Of a stretch of DNA of 64,000 bases, positions 35,308-46,500 are shown piece by piece. The position numbers and the translations under genes were made by a program. The stretch lies in assembly GCF_004337985.1 (NCBI RefSeq), contig NC_043740.1, positions 3,013,616 through 3,077,615 of the forward strand, written 5' to 3'. Positions within the stretch are counted from its first letter, which is position 1, and every line of letters begins with the position of its first letter. The DNA comes from Pyricularia pennisetigena (taxonomy: Eukaryota > Ascomycota > Sordariomycetes > Magnaporthales > Pyriculariaceae). Below the pieces are notes generated by a model. It searched no databases. It worked only from the letters and a program-made list of their open reading frames with translations, and had not been told where the DNA came from.

Positions 35308-37256
35308 ATGAGAGAAGCACACCTGCGCCTGGATTCGATCGAGCTGGCTCTACGAAAACTGCCAGTAAAACTGCGAGTAGAGTCGGAACTTACCTTGGGA
35401 CTTCCTGATGCATGGCCAACTGCAGTGACTCCCACGATGGTCTCTTCCATGGTCGCAGCTGGTGGGCTGTGGGTTGAGCGGGCAAGTCCATGCAGGTTGC
35501 ATGTCGATTCCGTCGTGACCTCTGCCCGGGGCATGATAGCCGAGGATTATTTGCATGCGAGACGCCTCGCCAATGCCATCAGAGCATGCTCCGTGAGTAT
35601 TCTTCAAAGCCTGATGAAAGCCGTGATGTATATAAGACTGATATCAAGTGGAGGCCTGGGAACTTCTGGGCTTGCAGCTGAGCCGCTGCCCCAGGCCCGT
35701 ACATGAGAATGAGCAGGACGTTCCCGGATCTCTCTTCTACATCACACATATGACAAACAGCTCAAGTCACCTTGTATACCAATACACAGAGCGTGCTGAG
35801 GTCCGGAGACTAACTTGTCGTTTTTGGTTCGATTTCGCGACAAAAACCGTAAACAAACGCCCAGCAAGGCAGCGGGAAGCGGCACAGACAGCCGTATCTA
35901 CTGATTCGAGACGCGTCACTCGCTCAGGAACGAAAAGGTCGTTGACAAAAACTTCTGAAAATGTTGCCACCCAATCTGAGCAGCTCTCAGCCGCTGAGAT
36001 TGACCGCAGCGTGATGATCCTAGTAAGGGGCTCGCTATTTACACTACTGGGCATCAAGAAGCCCACTCCTCGGATCAGGAGACTGCGCAGCTTTGAATGT
36101 CCGTCACTGCTCGAGATTGCCCCAGCCGCTTTCAACATGCGGTATCTCCAGGTAAAGTCTCATTTTCGGTATAACCAATCTCGTAGAATCTTTATTGATA
36201 CCTAGGTAGGAAGTCGTACAACGTGCTCCATTTTTGAACTCAATCAGCTCAGTCTTGGCTCGTCTCGTGGACAATGCACAGTCACCCTCTTTGAGGCAGA
36301 AAGTGGCATCGCTCGCCATGGGAACTGCAGAAGGATCTGAGATGCAGATCCCTTCAGCCGACTCCACCCAAAAGGAACATTGCACTGATAAAGACAGATA
36401 CTTTGAGGAAGTCGGGAAAATGATATGGCCGGTTTTGCAGACTGCGCCTTCAAAAACGAAGCTATATCTAGAGAAGCTACCCGAAGACCGAATCTCTGAT
36501 GCTAGCGTGGGTCTACAACCTGATGGGAACTGTAGTCCTATTCACGATCCCTCCCAGCAATCCGAGATGGAGGGGCTAACATCAGGAGAGAAAGTCCATG
36601 ACGGGGTAGAAGCTGACGCCAATAAGCTGGGCCTCCACTTAGCTGTAAATGATACGAGCAATCAAGGTAACAATCGCTCAATACATCGCCTTGACGAGCC
36701 CTTTCGATTCCCAGGCAGCACCCAAGAGTCCGAAGGGGCACCGTTTCTTGATGGTGAAGACCAAAGTTTGGGCAGCAATGCGCAGGAACTCATGCAGAAA
36801 TACTACTCACGTTTTCCTGAATACGAACAGTCCTCGCAGGCCTTTCCGCAAGATGATTTATACGGAGACGAGTATGAGAGTGAGCATAGTTTTGATGAAG
36901 AAGGAGATACTGCCGACTATCACGATACCTGTTACTACTCCTGGATCTCCGACAACGACAACGACATGGCTAGCGCATATATTGGCCTTGGAAACGATTA
37001 CGAGCTTGAGGCTGAACACCATCCATATTTTTCATCAAGCCTCGCACCTCGCACATTTCTTGGAGATGAGACAGGCACAACCGATTACTATTTCGAGGAT
37101 GAACCCGGGAGAGCCGACATTACAGCCAACCAAGATTCTGGGTCGGAGAGCCTTGACCACTTTGAAGGATATGATCAAGGATTTGTGGACAGCTTTGGGG
37201 ACGAGTATGTGTACGAAAACTCACATATGTTTGTTACGATGGGCAGTATACAATGA
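35308..37256 (+). CDS. Hypothetical acidic protein (three-exon model)
   Basis: Not recognised. The model joins 35308-35592, 35678-36151 and 36210-37256 in phase 0 throughout, 601 aa. The intron-2 acceptor is CTAGGTAG^GAAG: the first AG would lead to a frame with early stop, while the second keeps a 349-codon exon open, so it decides the model. The N-terminal part is compact and helical (MREAHLRLDSIELALRKLPV; HARRLANAIRACS), the middle is basic (VTRSGTKRSLTKTS), and the C-terminal ~200 residues are strongly acidic and aromatic (DLYGDEYESEHSFDEEGDTA; GDETGTTDYYFEDEPG). No signal peptide or membrane segment. The start is uncertain because the frame is open 69 nt further upstream without ATG; a leader exon may exist. 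An acidic activator-like or histone-binding tail is one possible reading, unproven. Confidence 0.5.
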
Positions 37257-38423
37257 ACGGTGATAGTCTTTCCAGTCATCTTACACCGTGGGAATGGGAT
37301 GTGAGTATCGTGAGGTCTCTTAGAAGCTTCAAAGGACCCATGAATCATGCTGACAAAACACGCATATACGGGCTAGGGGAGACAAGAAGATGACGTCAAC
37401 GTCGATTCCTGGGATTAGGCCCAAGGTCAGCTCATGGGCCTTACATACGCGAACGATTTCTCGTATCCTAAGATGTGCTAGCAGATATAAGTGAAAATTC
37501 AAAAGTGATTTTTCTGGGGGAGACGTGGTTGACTATACGGGCAAAACTGTGCTGAAAAGTTTCCAAGACTTGATTTAGACGATATTGACTATCGGCCCAA
37601 TACCTACATGAGGTTTCATCTTTATAGGCTTACATCTACAAATACCTACCCACCGAAACTAAAAAGCCGTTCAGGATGCATTTTGTCACATTAGCCAACT
37701 GTCTAAGAGGGTAGTTTTGGCCTCCTAGTCAACCAACCGAATGAGAAGCAAGACACAATTTGGAAAGAGTAGTCAAATAGCCAACTACCTACCACTGCGA
37801 ATCTGTATTGCATCTCTTGCTTCAAACGTCACATGTCTAAATCTATTACAAGACTCAACTCGGCCGGTTGATGCCGGCGTCGAGGCAACGTACCTAGGGT
37901 TTCCCAAAACACACAAGACAGATGGAGCAAAACAAACAGTAATAAGATGCGATGAAAACTGGTAATTCGGCTGTGCTTTAATAGACAAATTGGCAACGAG
38001 CCAGAGGAGTCAAGCCAACCACGCATATATGCAAGAAGTAGATCCACCACACATCCTTTCTCGCCGGTGGCAAGGTCGCTGTTAGCCATTGACGCTGCTG
38101 TCGACTGCATCCGCCTGGGTATAGATTTGTTCGTTTGGGCGGAAAGGCGATGCTTAATGATTCCACCGTGGGTAGACGAGGAAGCACATGCTTGTCTCGT
38201 CGTGGGGATAACCCTCGACGGCAGGAGCAGCAAGACAAATCGACTCGTTCAGTCTGTCGCATTCCCCCCAATGCCAATGCCGGCGCCAGCCACTCTGACC
38301 CCCTCTGACCTGTAATAATATTCTTCAAAATCCCCCCAAGCACCCGAACAAAGCGATTTCTCACAAGCATCTCAAGGCAATCCCCTCTTCCCCAGATCGC
38401 GAATCCTCTTTGCGCCAAGCCTT
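37257..38423. other. Intergenic, no supportable gene
   Basis: About 1.2 kb. Short frames only (37741-37965, 37978-38418) without motifs. Nothing recognised. Confidence 0.55.
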
Positions 38424-38693
38424 TTATCTTGCCGCTGGCGGCTTGGCGCCGGGCTTCCCTGCTGCGGGTTTCTTCGTGTCCTTCTTCTTCTTCTGCTCGG
38501 GCTTCATGGTGGCGTAGTGGATGTACCAGATCAAGGTGATCTGCAGGATGATGGCGACGAGCACGACGAGCAAGATGGTGAAGAGGATGGGCTGGTCGTT
38601 GAGGACGGCGACGGCCTCCGGGGTCGCGCCGATGGAGCGGAACCAGTCGAACTGGCCCGGGGCGGGCGTGGCTGAGGGCGCAGGGCTAGCCAT
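38424..38693 (-). CDS. Small single-pass membrane protein (89 aa)
   Basis: Intronless small gene of unknown function. ATG at 38693 opens a Pro/Ala/Ser-rich N-terminus, then GQFDWFRSIGATPEAVAVLN, one strongly hydrophobic transmembrane segment at about residues 36-58 (ILFTILLVVLVAIILQITLI) followed by WYIHYATMKPEQ, and a very basic tail (KKKKDTKKPAAGKPGAKPPAAR). The positive-inside rule puts the tail in the cytosol. The clean arrangement of spacer, membrane segment and charged tail, with no stops, argues for a real gene despite its length. It could be an ER or organelle micro-protein; no family is recognised. Confidence 0.6.
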   Translation of the reverse strand: MASPAPSATPAPGQFDWFRSIGATPEAVAVLNDQPILFTILLVVLVAIILQITLIWYIHYATMKPEQKKKKDTKKPAAGKPGAKPPAAR

Positions 38694-39829
38694 TATGTTT
38701 TATGGGGGTTTTTTTTTCTTTAGGTATCGTCGAAGGGTTGACTGATGCTGAGCTCTCACTGAGAGATGCGGCGAGTCGTATATTCTTTCGAAGATTTCTC
38801 GATCGGTTTTGTCGGCGACGTGGTTGTCGATGATGCTTCAAGAAAGTAGTACTGATAATAGAGAGAGAAAGAGAAAGAAGTAAAATGATCGGATTAACAA
38901 ACGGGGCTACTACTGCCTTTGCGCTGCAGGGCAGAAGAATTGTTACAACACGGACCCGAATGAAAGAAAATAACAAAGTTCCGGGTGTGCAAAATGGATA
39001 GACACACAGCTCGACAAGAAGAGAATGCAACGGTCAAAAAGAAGGATGCAAAGGTAAATTGGGAAGAAATTCAATCAGGATGATTGAGTGAGGTGTTACG
39101 CTGCGAGGGAGCATGGGCGTCGTCCAACCAAAGCAAGTGAGGCCATCGGCGGGTCAACTGCTTGGGAAGGCCTGTTTCAGCGTAACGGCTTTTGAGACGG
39201 GCCCCTGACGACGAAGTGGTGGGAGTGAACCTCCCGTTTCCGTTTCATCTTGGGCTGATGTCGCCTGCTGGGGGCGCTTGAAAATCCTCTGGACGATCAC
39301 GTGCACAGACTGCTGAGTGAAGGTATGTGCAGCTGACAAAGGGCGTCATCCATTAGAATCAGGCTGGGTATCATAATATCTGCAACCATACTACTCAACT
39401 GTCTGCTGGCTTTCGAGCTTCAACTACGGTATTTGGTATTTGAGTGTCACTCACACTCAAGCTTGAATAGCGTTTGGGAAAGCATTTCAGGTGTACCTGC
39501 ACTGCACGCCATGCATGGCATTTTGTAGCCCATAGTTGGGTGGGGCGTTATCCGCGAACACTACCTCAATACTATTGGTGAATTCACGCGTCGAATAGTG
39601 GGTCGGACAAAGCAGCAGGGGTTGACGGGAAGCTCTCCAAATTTTTTGATGGGAGCTTAGGCACATCGTGTATTCTCGAAGACTGTTTCTCGCAAGCAAA
39701 AGCGAGGCGAGCGATGGCGAGGTAAGCCGCATTCACACCGAGGAGCCGGCTTCGAAGAAGGAAAAAAAAAAGGAACAAAGATAGGCGGCTGCACATTTCC
39801 ACGGTCAATTTCAATATCAGACCACAGTA
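38694..39829. other. Divergent promoter region of the small membrane protein and uS5m genes
   Basis: About 1.1 kb between two divergent starts. One ACGCGT hexamer at 39586-39591. No coding sequence supported. Confidence 0.55.
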
Positions 39830-41251
39830 ATGAGCGCAGCACGTCCTGCGGCGAGGAGCCTGCTCTCGCGGCGATGCCTCGGCGGTGCGCCTAATGCCGC
39901 CGTACCCTCAAGTGTACTTGCCGCGACGCAAGTACAGCAGTTTCCGACATGCCGACGACAGTTCCATGCCTCAGCCCCGGTAGAGGCCAGGAGAAGACCG
40001 CGCTTCTCCAACGTGCACGCCAAGGCCATGGGTTTGGTGACGGAGGAGGACATATCCAAGGCGACGAATGAGACCTTCCCCGAGCTCACGAAAGACGAGC
40101 TGGCCACTATGGAAAAGATGTACACCCCGGAGCAGCTGGAGGCCTTAAAGGCTGGTGAGAAGGCCGTTGATCCCAGGGACCTGACCGTTCAGGGTCGAGT
40201 GCGAATCGACCCCTACCGGCTTGGTTACCTATCCGACTTATCCAAGATCGATCCCGTCGTCGACAAGCGCGTCAAGAAGGAACCACCTCCCAATACCAGG
40301 GCGCGGTTCATGACAGGACCCGAGTTTGTGCTAGACTTTTACAGCTGGATGCGTTCGTTCCTGCCAAAGGGTATCAACCTAGAAAAGGAACTCAAGAACA
40401 TGTCGGAGGAAGAGCTGAACGAGCTGCTGGACAAGTATACCCCGAGCCACACGGATTTGTTCAACTTCATGGTCAACCGCTCCTCCATGACAGATGGCGG
40501 CCAGCCATCCAACACTGCAATTGCCCCGGCGCTGATGGACAAAGTGCCCGGTGTCGCAGGCTTGTACAAACGCCAGGTTGACCCGGCGGACCAAGGCCTG
40601 GACGACGAAGGCAAGTACCAGCACGCCAAGAAGCAGACAGGACTGTCGGTCCAGGATATATTAGGTCTGAGGCACAAGATTCTTGTGCAGCGTTTCGTGA
40701 CCAACCAGACCCGTCTGGGTAAGGTGCAGAGCTGGCACATTATGACCATCGTCGGCAACGGCAATGGCCGGATCGGACTTGGCGAGGCCAAGTCGGTCGA
40801 CGGGCAGATTGCCATGCACAAGGCGAGGCTCATGGCTATCAAGAACATGGTGCCCATCCGGAGGTACGAGGACCGGACCATTTACGGCAAAGTCAAGGTC
40901 AAGATAGCGGGCACCGTTGTCGAGATGGCTGCCCGCCCGCCAGGTGAGTTTTCTGCATACCGTTAGCTTGAGTGTAAACGTGCTCCATGAAACCCCAGTG
41001 ACTAACATGAAGTCTCCTTAATCTGTCTAGGATTTGGTCTCCGTATCTCCCACAGGTTATTTGAAATTTGCCGCTTGGCCGGTATCAAGGACCTCTCTGC
41101 CAGCATTCCTCGATCGAGAAACCCCATGAACACGGTCAAGGCTGCGATTAAGGCGCTCCAGAGCCAGCCTGACCCTGAGGCAATCGCCATCGGAAGGGGC
41201 AAGAAGCTGGTTGATGTGAGGAAGGTTTACTACGGCGGTCATGTGATCTAG
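39830..41251 (+). CDS. mrps5: Mitochondrial small-subunit ribosomal protein uS5m
   Basis: Component of the mitochondrial 37S ribosomal subunit. Exons 39830-40943 and 41031-41251 (87-nt intron, phase 1), 444 aa. The first ~50 residues ([18 protein letters not shown]...) are rich in Ala, Arg and Ser, as in a mitochondrial targeting peptide. A fungal-specific N-terminal extension follows ([20 protein letters not shown]). The S5 N-terminal dsRBD-like domain is clear: [40 protein letters not shown] and [20 protein letters not shown]. The C-terminal S5 domain spans the intron: [28 protein letters not shown] and [19 protein letters not shown]. It ends with [11 protein letters not shown]. Converges with DAD3. 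Confidence 0.95.
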
Positions 41252-41841
41252 AGATTCTGTTCCATCACACCATCCCCATGTACATAAACTTCCTGTACCT
41301 CCTGTGTTATTCTTGTAACATCTCACTCCTGTTCTGTAATCCTACACATATAGTTTGAAGACACTTTTAGACGGACAGTCCGAGGCTGGACTTTCGATAG
41401 GTGTGCTGTCATACGTGGATCGAACTCGGGTCTCAGTCAACCGATAGTCAACCAGTAATGTTGCCCTTGAGCACCCTCGTTGCCCAGATTCGCACTCCTC
41501 GACTCCTCGACATGCCGGGCTCTTGCTCACGGCATGCTTCTGAAGCGCCGATCTTCGCTGGCAAGAGCGATGTTAGCACCCTGCCATGAGTCAAGGCTAG
41601 GACAGCTTGACCCATGCCACCCGTGGCACCAAGTCAGCCGCGGAGCAGCCTGCAATAGACTTGCGGGTCCCGTCGTTGGGCGTCAGGCCAAAAGACGGCC
41701 GGTAAACCCCAGCTACGGGCTGCTCCCGAAGTTCCTTTTGTCCCTCTCCATTTGGGGAGGATGAAAAGACCAGCGACGCCTTTCTCCTTCTGTTCCAGGA
41801 TCAGTGGCGCCCCTCCCACGTTGAGTTTCCTTTTGTTTGGT
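41252..41841. other. Intergenic between convergent uS5m and DAD3
   Basis: About 0.6 kb of 3' flank for both genes. A tRNA-B-box-like string at about 41410-41420 was examined and rejected (see rejected list). Nothing else found. Confidence 0.55.
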
Positions 41842-42312
41842 TCAGCGCCCACCATCGCTGCTTCCGTCATCATCCTCCCCAGTGGCAGCGTCGGCGCCGG
41901 CCTGGTCGCCCCACTCGATCTCCTGCTGCAGCACAATGCTGTAGACGCTCGCCTTGAGCAAGGTGAAGACGAGGCTGGTCTTGCGCTCCAGGTCGCGCAG
42001 GCCGTCGAGGATCTCGATCGGCGGGGCGCTGGCTAGGTGGTCGAGCGTGGAGGCGAGCTGTCCCCATTTGACCGGACTTTTTGTTAGCAAGGTATGATGG
42101 CTTTTTTTTTGTCTTTTTTTTATATATATTTTTTATTTCTTCTTCCTACTATGGAAACTTTTGGGAAAGATATCTGTGACAGGAAAGCGCCGGGAGAGCA
42201 CACGCACCGTTTTCATGTTTTCGGCCAGACGTTCATATTCGTCCAGTATCTCCTGCTCAAGAGGTGATACCTCCGAAGGTGGGAGCAGTGAATTCGTGCT
42301 TTGTTGGTCCAT
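41842..42312 (-). CDS. dad3: DASH/Dam1 complex subunit DAD3
   Basis: Outer-kinetochore protein of the DASH (Dam1) complex that couples kinetochores to spindle microtubules. Exons 42312-42208 and 42057-41842 (150-nt intron, phase 0), 106 aa. Family signature is strong: SPLEQEILDEYERLAENMKT at the end of exon 1, then LASTLDHLASAPPIEILDGL and RDLERKTSLVFTLLKASVYS, IVLQQEIEW. The C-terminus is an acidic Gly/Asp tail (TGEDDDGSSDGGR). The start (MDQQSTNSLL) gives a normal Dad3 length; an upstream in-frame ATG at 42450 would add an unconserved 46-residue extension, so I left it out. A consensus MluI cell-cycle box lies 89 bases upstream of the start codon. Confidence 0.93.
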
Positions 42313-43594
42313 TTTTGTATCAACTTCTTTGGTTACTCGGTTGCAGCTGGTGTCGATGTTGAGCTGAGGTGGGAAGCTGGAGCTACAGTTGTCGCGATCG
42401 ACGCGTACATCGCGATTGGTGCGGGGTGAGCATAATTGAAATGTCTGCAAAACCCTAACCCGGCGCTCTTTTCAACGACTTCTTATGGATGAGGAAGTCC
42501 ACAACAGCTACCTCCCCACTACCTACTACCTAGGTACCTATCTTCAAGTATGTCACGACTGGTTGTTCCTGAGACAACCTTAAGACTGATAATATCTATG
42601 AGAAAATTGGTTATATTTGTCTTTTCTCGTTTTGATCTATACAGTTCAAGTCTGTAAATCAACATGGCTGCAAAGGGCTTCATAATGCTCGCGCCGGCCA
42701 AATCTTGCGTCTATAAGTTCGGGTTGCTTGCTTCTATCGGGGCAATGCCGCGGATGTCACTTTAAGAGCTTCCAATAAAGGTCGGGCATGTTTTTTTACC
42801 TTCCAAGGTCTCTGACGTCTGCTGGCGTCGAGTCCTCTGGGCCATCCATCACAGTGCGCGAAAACTGGACGGCCTCCGACAGGTTACACGACAGGCAAGG
42901 CTGCATTCCTATTGCTGTATTCTCCATTGATGCGTTATCTGCCTCACTATCACAAGAAATCATGCATTGCTACTCGCTGGCATCTGTAAGTACATGACCT
43001 CAGAGATCCTTTCGATATGGGCTGGCAATCGATGAGACCCAGGTTGCCTGATGGTTGTTTGCTCCCTTCCCGTTGGGGGTGTGACCTTGGGGTTAGGCAA
43101 CCCGTTTGCCAGACGCTTGTGGACTTGGACAGCAGCCTTCTCATCTCTGTCTCTAGCAAAAACAAAAGGACATCAGCTCTTATCTTCTCTCTTCTTTCCA
43201 GGGAAGTGTTTGACATGGAAACAAACCCTCGCAAGGTTTTCTCCCCATCTTCATTGAATGTTTTCTGGTCAAATTGATATCAAGCACACCCTCTTCTTAT
43301 CTGAAGCTCCTGCCCTGAGCCCTTTAGGCTTTTCTTTCCTGCGCCGTCGCAACTCTCCCATCTGCATGATCTCCTACCGAAATCGCCATTTCTGACCTCC
43401 CTCTTGCTCTCACTGTACATCAACCTGGGATTCCTGTCCAAGCCTCGAAGCACCACATAGATCTGTCCTTTCCCTTATTTGGTATTTCTTCTCTAATATC
43501 CAGTCTACATCAACCTTTGTCCCCAAAAGAAAACACACACACACACACACACAAAAAAAAAAAAAAAGAAAGTAAAATAAAATAAAACAATACC
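42313..43594. other. Divergent promoter region of DAD3 and the SF1 helicase gene
   Basis: About 1.3 kb. Contains ACGCGT at 42401-42406, a palindromic CCTAGGTACCTA-type motif near 42527-42540, and an (AC)n plus A15 tract just before the helicase start codon. No coding frame supported. Confidence 0.55.
43533..43567. repeat. (AC)10 microsatellite followed by A15
   Basis: Dinucleotide AC repeat (43533-43552) running directly into a poly(A) tract (43553-43567), ending 27 bases before the ATG of the helicase gene, so it is probably transcribed as leader sequence. Confidence 0.9.
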
Positions 43595-46500
43595 ATGGCT
43601 CCGGGTCGAAACCGCGGAAGTGGACGTGGCCGCGGCCGCGGCCATGCATGGTCACTGCCCGTACGTAATGGCGATGCCCGCCAGCAGCGAGACCAGAATC
43701 ATCCTCAGAACAATGCAAGCAAGCCAAAACAGACAGAGGAGCAAATTCAAGCCCGGTCGGCCTTCTTCGAATGGCAGGCCCTGCTTTCAAGTGACCCATC
43801 CTATGATAAACTGGATGCTCACCGAAAGCTTGCCCGCTTCTGGGCAAGTGCCCTGGGAGTACTGAACAATAACTTCCGCGAGTGGCATCAGTGGCTAGCC
43901 AAAGATTTGGTCAGTGACGAGCTGAGCGGTCTGAAGTATGTGCGGTCGACCATCAACTTTCAGGCAGAAAACGAAACTGTAAAGTTGGATGTTGTCCGGC
44001 CGTTCCTCGAGGTTATCACTCATCACGAGCTTCTGAACTGCCTCTCGATTGAGGCACATGTAGGCACCATCTACAGCTTCATTTGTGGCTCAGATGGCAC
44101 AAGAGCAGTTGATTTCATCACCAGCGTCTGTCAAGATCTTCTCATACTCGCAACCAAAGAGCCCAATGAGAAAGCACGACATGATGGCAATCAAGTCCTG
44201 CGCCTTCTCATCGAAGCAATAGAGCAGCTTCTGGAGAAAGAGATGAAAGCTCGTCTCAACGATAACCTTGGCCAGATATTTGATCTTTTGGATCGAGTTT
44301 CCGTAAAGTTTAATCCTGACGAGCCAGGTGGAGCAACTTCAGTTGTCACTCCGTTAAGAAGATATGCTGGCCGCTGCGCAAGACTGGCCAAGGGTCTAGC
44401 CGAGACCCAGCCATCTACCATCCCGACTAGACCCTCTGCGGTCCAGTCAACATTTCCTCTACAGCTCTCCCGGGCTGGCGGACGGCACGACAACGATCAC
44501 GAGGATATCACCAAGATCCGGCTGCTTCCCACCACTGCTGAGATAATGAGTAACGAGGCTGAATATTTACCTTCCACAAACTGGACTGTACCGCACGTCT
44601 TTGAGGAACCTGTTCAGCGACATCTGGACACGCACTTTCGTTTGTTGCGGCACGACACGTTCGGACCAATCAACATGCTACTTCACGGTTTCATGCTCAA
44701 CAAATGCTCTCTCTCCTGGCTCCAGAAGCAAGAGACCAGGGCTCATGCTTACTCTGGGGCTCACTTGAATCACATTTTTGTGGATAAGCGGGGTCTTGGG
44801 ATCACTTTATCATTTCTCCGGCCGGCAGACACTCGCAAGCTATCATTGGCAGAGCAGCGAAAATGGTGGGAGAGTTCATCTCGTCTGGATGACGGTGTTC
44901 TTGTGGCATTTGTTGTCTCTAGTGACAGCCAGACTTCTGTTCTGTTCTTTACCGTCGCACCAGCATCTCAAGACACCCGGGGGGGAAACAGCAAGACCGA
45001 CGGCGAAGCGGCCGATGGCAAGGTTGGAAGCAAGAGCCATATGCTGGTTCCCAATCAAGGCCTCCCCCAAGTCGCGGTGAAACTCGTGGAGAGAACAGAT
45101 CAAGATACAAAGCTCCTATTGAGGCTTTACGATGAGGGTACCGAGGGATTTCTCATCGAGTTTCCCTCGATTATCCCGGCCACATTTGCTCCCATCCTGA
45201 GGAATCTCCAAACGATGATTGGAAGATGTAATCTCGCATTCTCTCGCTGGATTCTACCCATGGCAGAGGAGGAACAGCAGGACTTGAGCGCAGTCATCCC
45301 ACCTCCTGAGTATGCTCGGGCAAGCGGTTTCAAGTTTCGATTGGACACCATCACCACAGACAGAGATCCTCTCGAACTTGATCCCTCCAGCAGTCTGGTT
45401 GACAACGAGGAGCTTTTCAGAGTGCTCGAGTCTCGGACTGGACTCGACAGGGGCCAATGCGAGGGACTTGCAGCCGCCCTTACCCGTGAGTACGCACTCA
45501 TACAAGGGCCTCCGGGTACTGGAAAGTCATATGTTGGTGTTCAGCTGACGCGTGCACTGCTGGCGTGCAAGTCCAAAGCATCCCTTGGCCCAATCATGGT
45601 TAGTTACGAGATTCCCATAACTGACAGATGTCTTGTATGCATATGCGAGCTGACGAATTTCCGGCAAAATAGGTAATATGCTATACCAACCATGCCCTCG
45701 ACCAGTTTCTGCAGCATCTCATGGAAGTTGGGATTGATAAAGTCATTCGAATCGGTGGTCGGAGTCGCGTGCTAGCACTCGAGGGTAAGAATTTGCGGGC
45801 AGTGAGTATGCATGGCGGGCATAAAACCAAGCTGGAGCAGATGATCGTCGGGAGAGCACATAGCAATCTGGAGACATACTCGAACCATCTTGGAAGCTTG
45901 CTGGGACATTTGCACCCACGACGCAAATTTAGAGGGCGCCCAAAGTGGGATTCCCTGCGGCACTTTCTCAAAAACGAGTATCGCTCTATTTACAATCAGC
46001 TTTCCAACCCAGATAAGGAAGGATTCATCACTCGCAGTGCTGACCCTTTGGCTGCTTGGCTTCATCGGGGCTCGATACCACAGAAACTTGACCATGTTAC
46101 TTCTGGTGCTTCTGGCGGCATTAGCCAGCTCATCCAGAGAGCCGAAATCAACATCGACTCGCTCACAGGTACTGAACGTCAAGCTCTGGTTGTGGCACTC
46201 CAGGGAGAGGCTCTTGATTACTACAGTGCTCGGATCAACACGGGCCTGGGCCAGATGGAAAAAGAGCAGCAGAACATCAAGAATGCTCACCAGGATGTTG
46301 ATCTACGAGTTCTACGACAAGCTGATATCATCGGTGTCACCACCACCGGCCTGGCCCGAGATATCGAAATGCTGCGCTTGGTTGGTTCTAAAGTAGTGAT
46401 CTGTGAAGAAGCCGCAGAGGTACTCGAGGCTCATCTGCTTTCCGCCATGATGCCACGAGTGCAGCACCTGATCCAAATTGGTGACCATCAGCAGCTCAGG

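Noticed and set aside
41400..41480. tRNA-like B-box (GTTCGATCC on the minus strand)
   Set aside because: The bases around the T-loop do not pair into a T-stem, and no acceptor stem or A-box at the right distance could be drawn.
42313..42450. Upstream in-frame ATG giving DAD3 a 46-residue extension
   Set aside because: The extension is not part of the Dad3 family length and contains no conserved sequence; the inner ATG fits the family.
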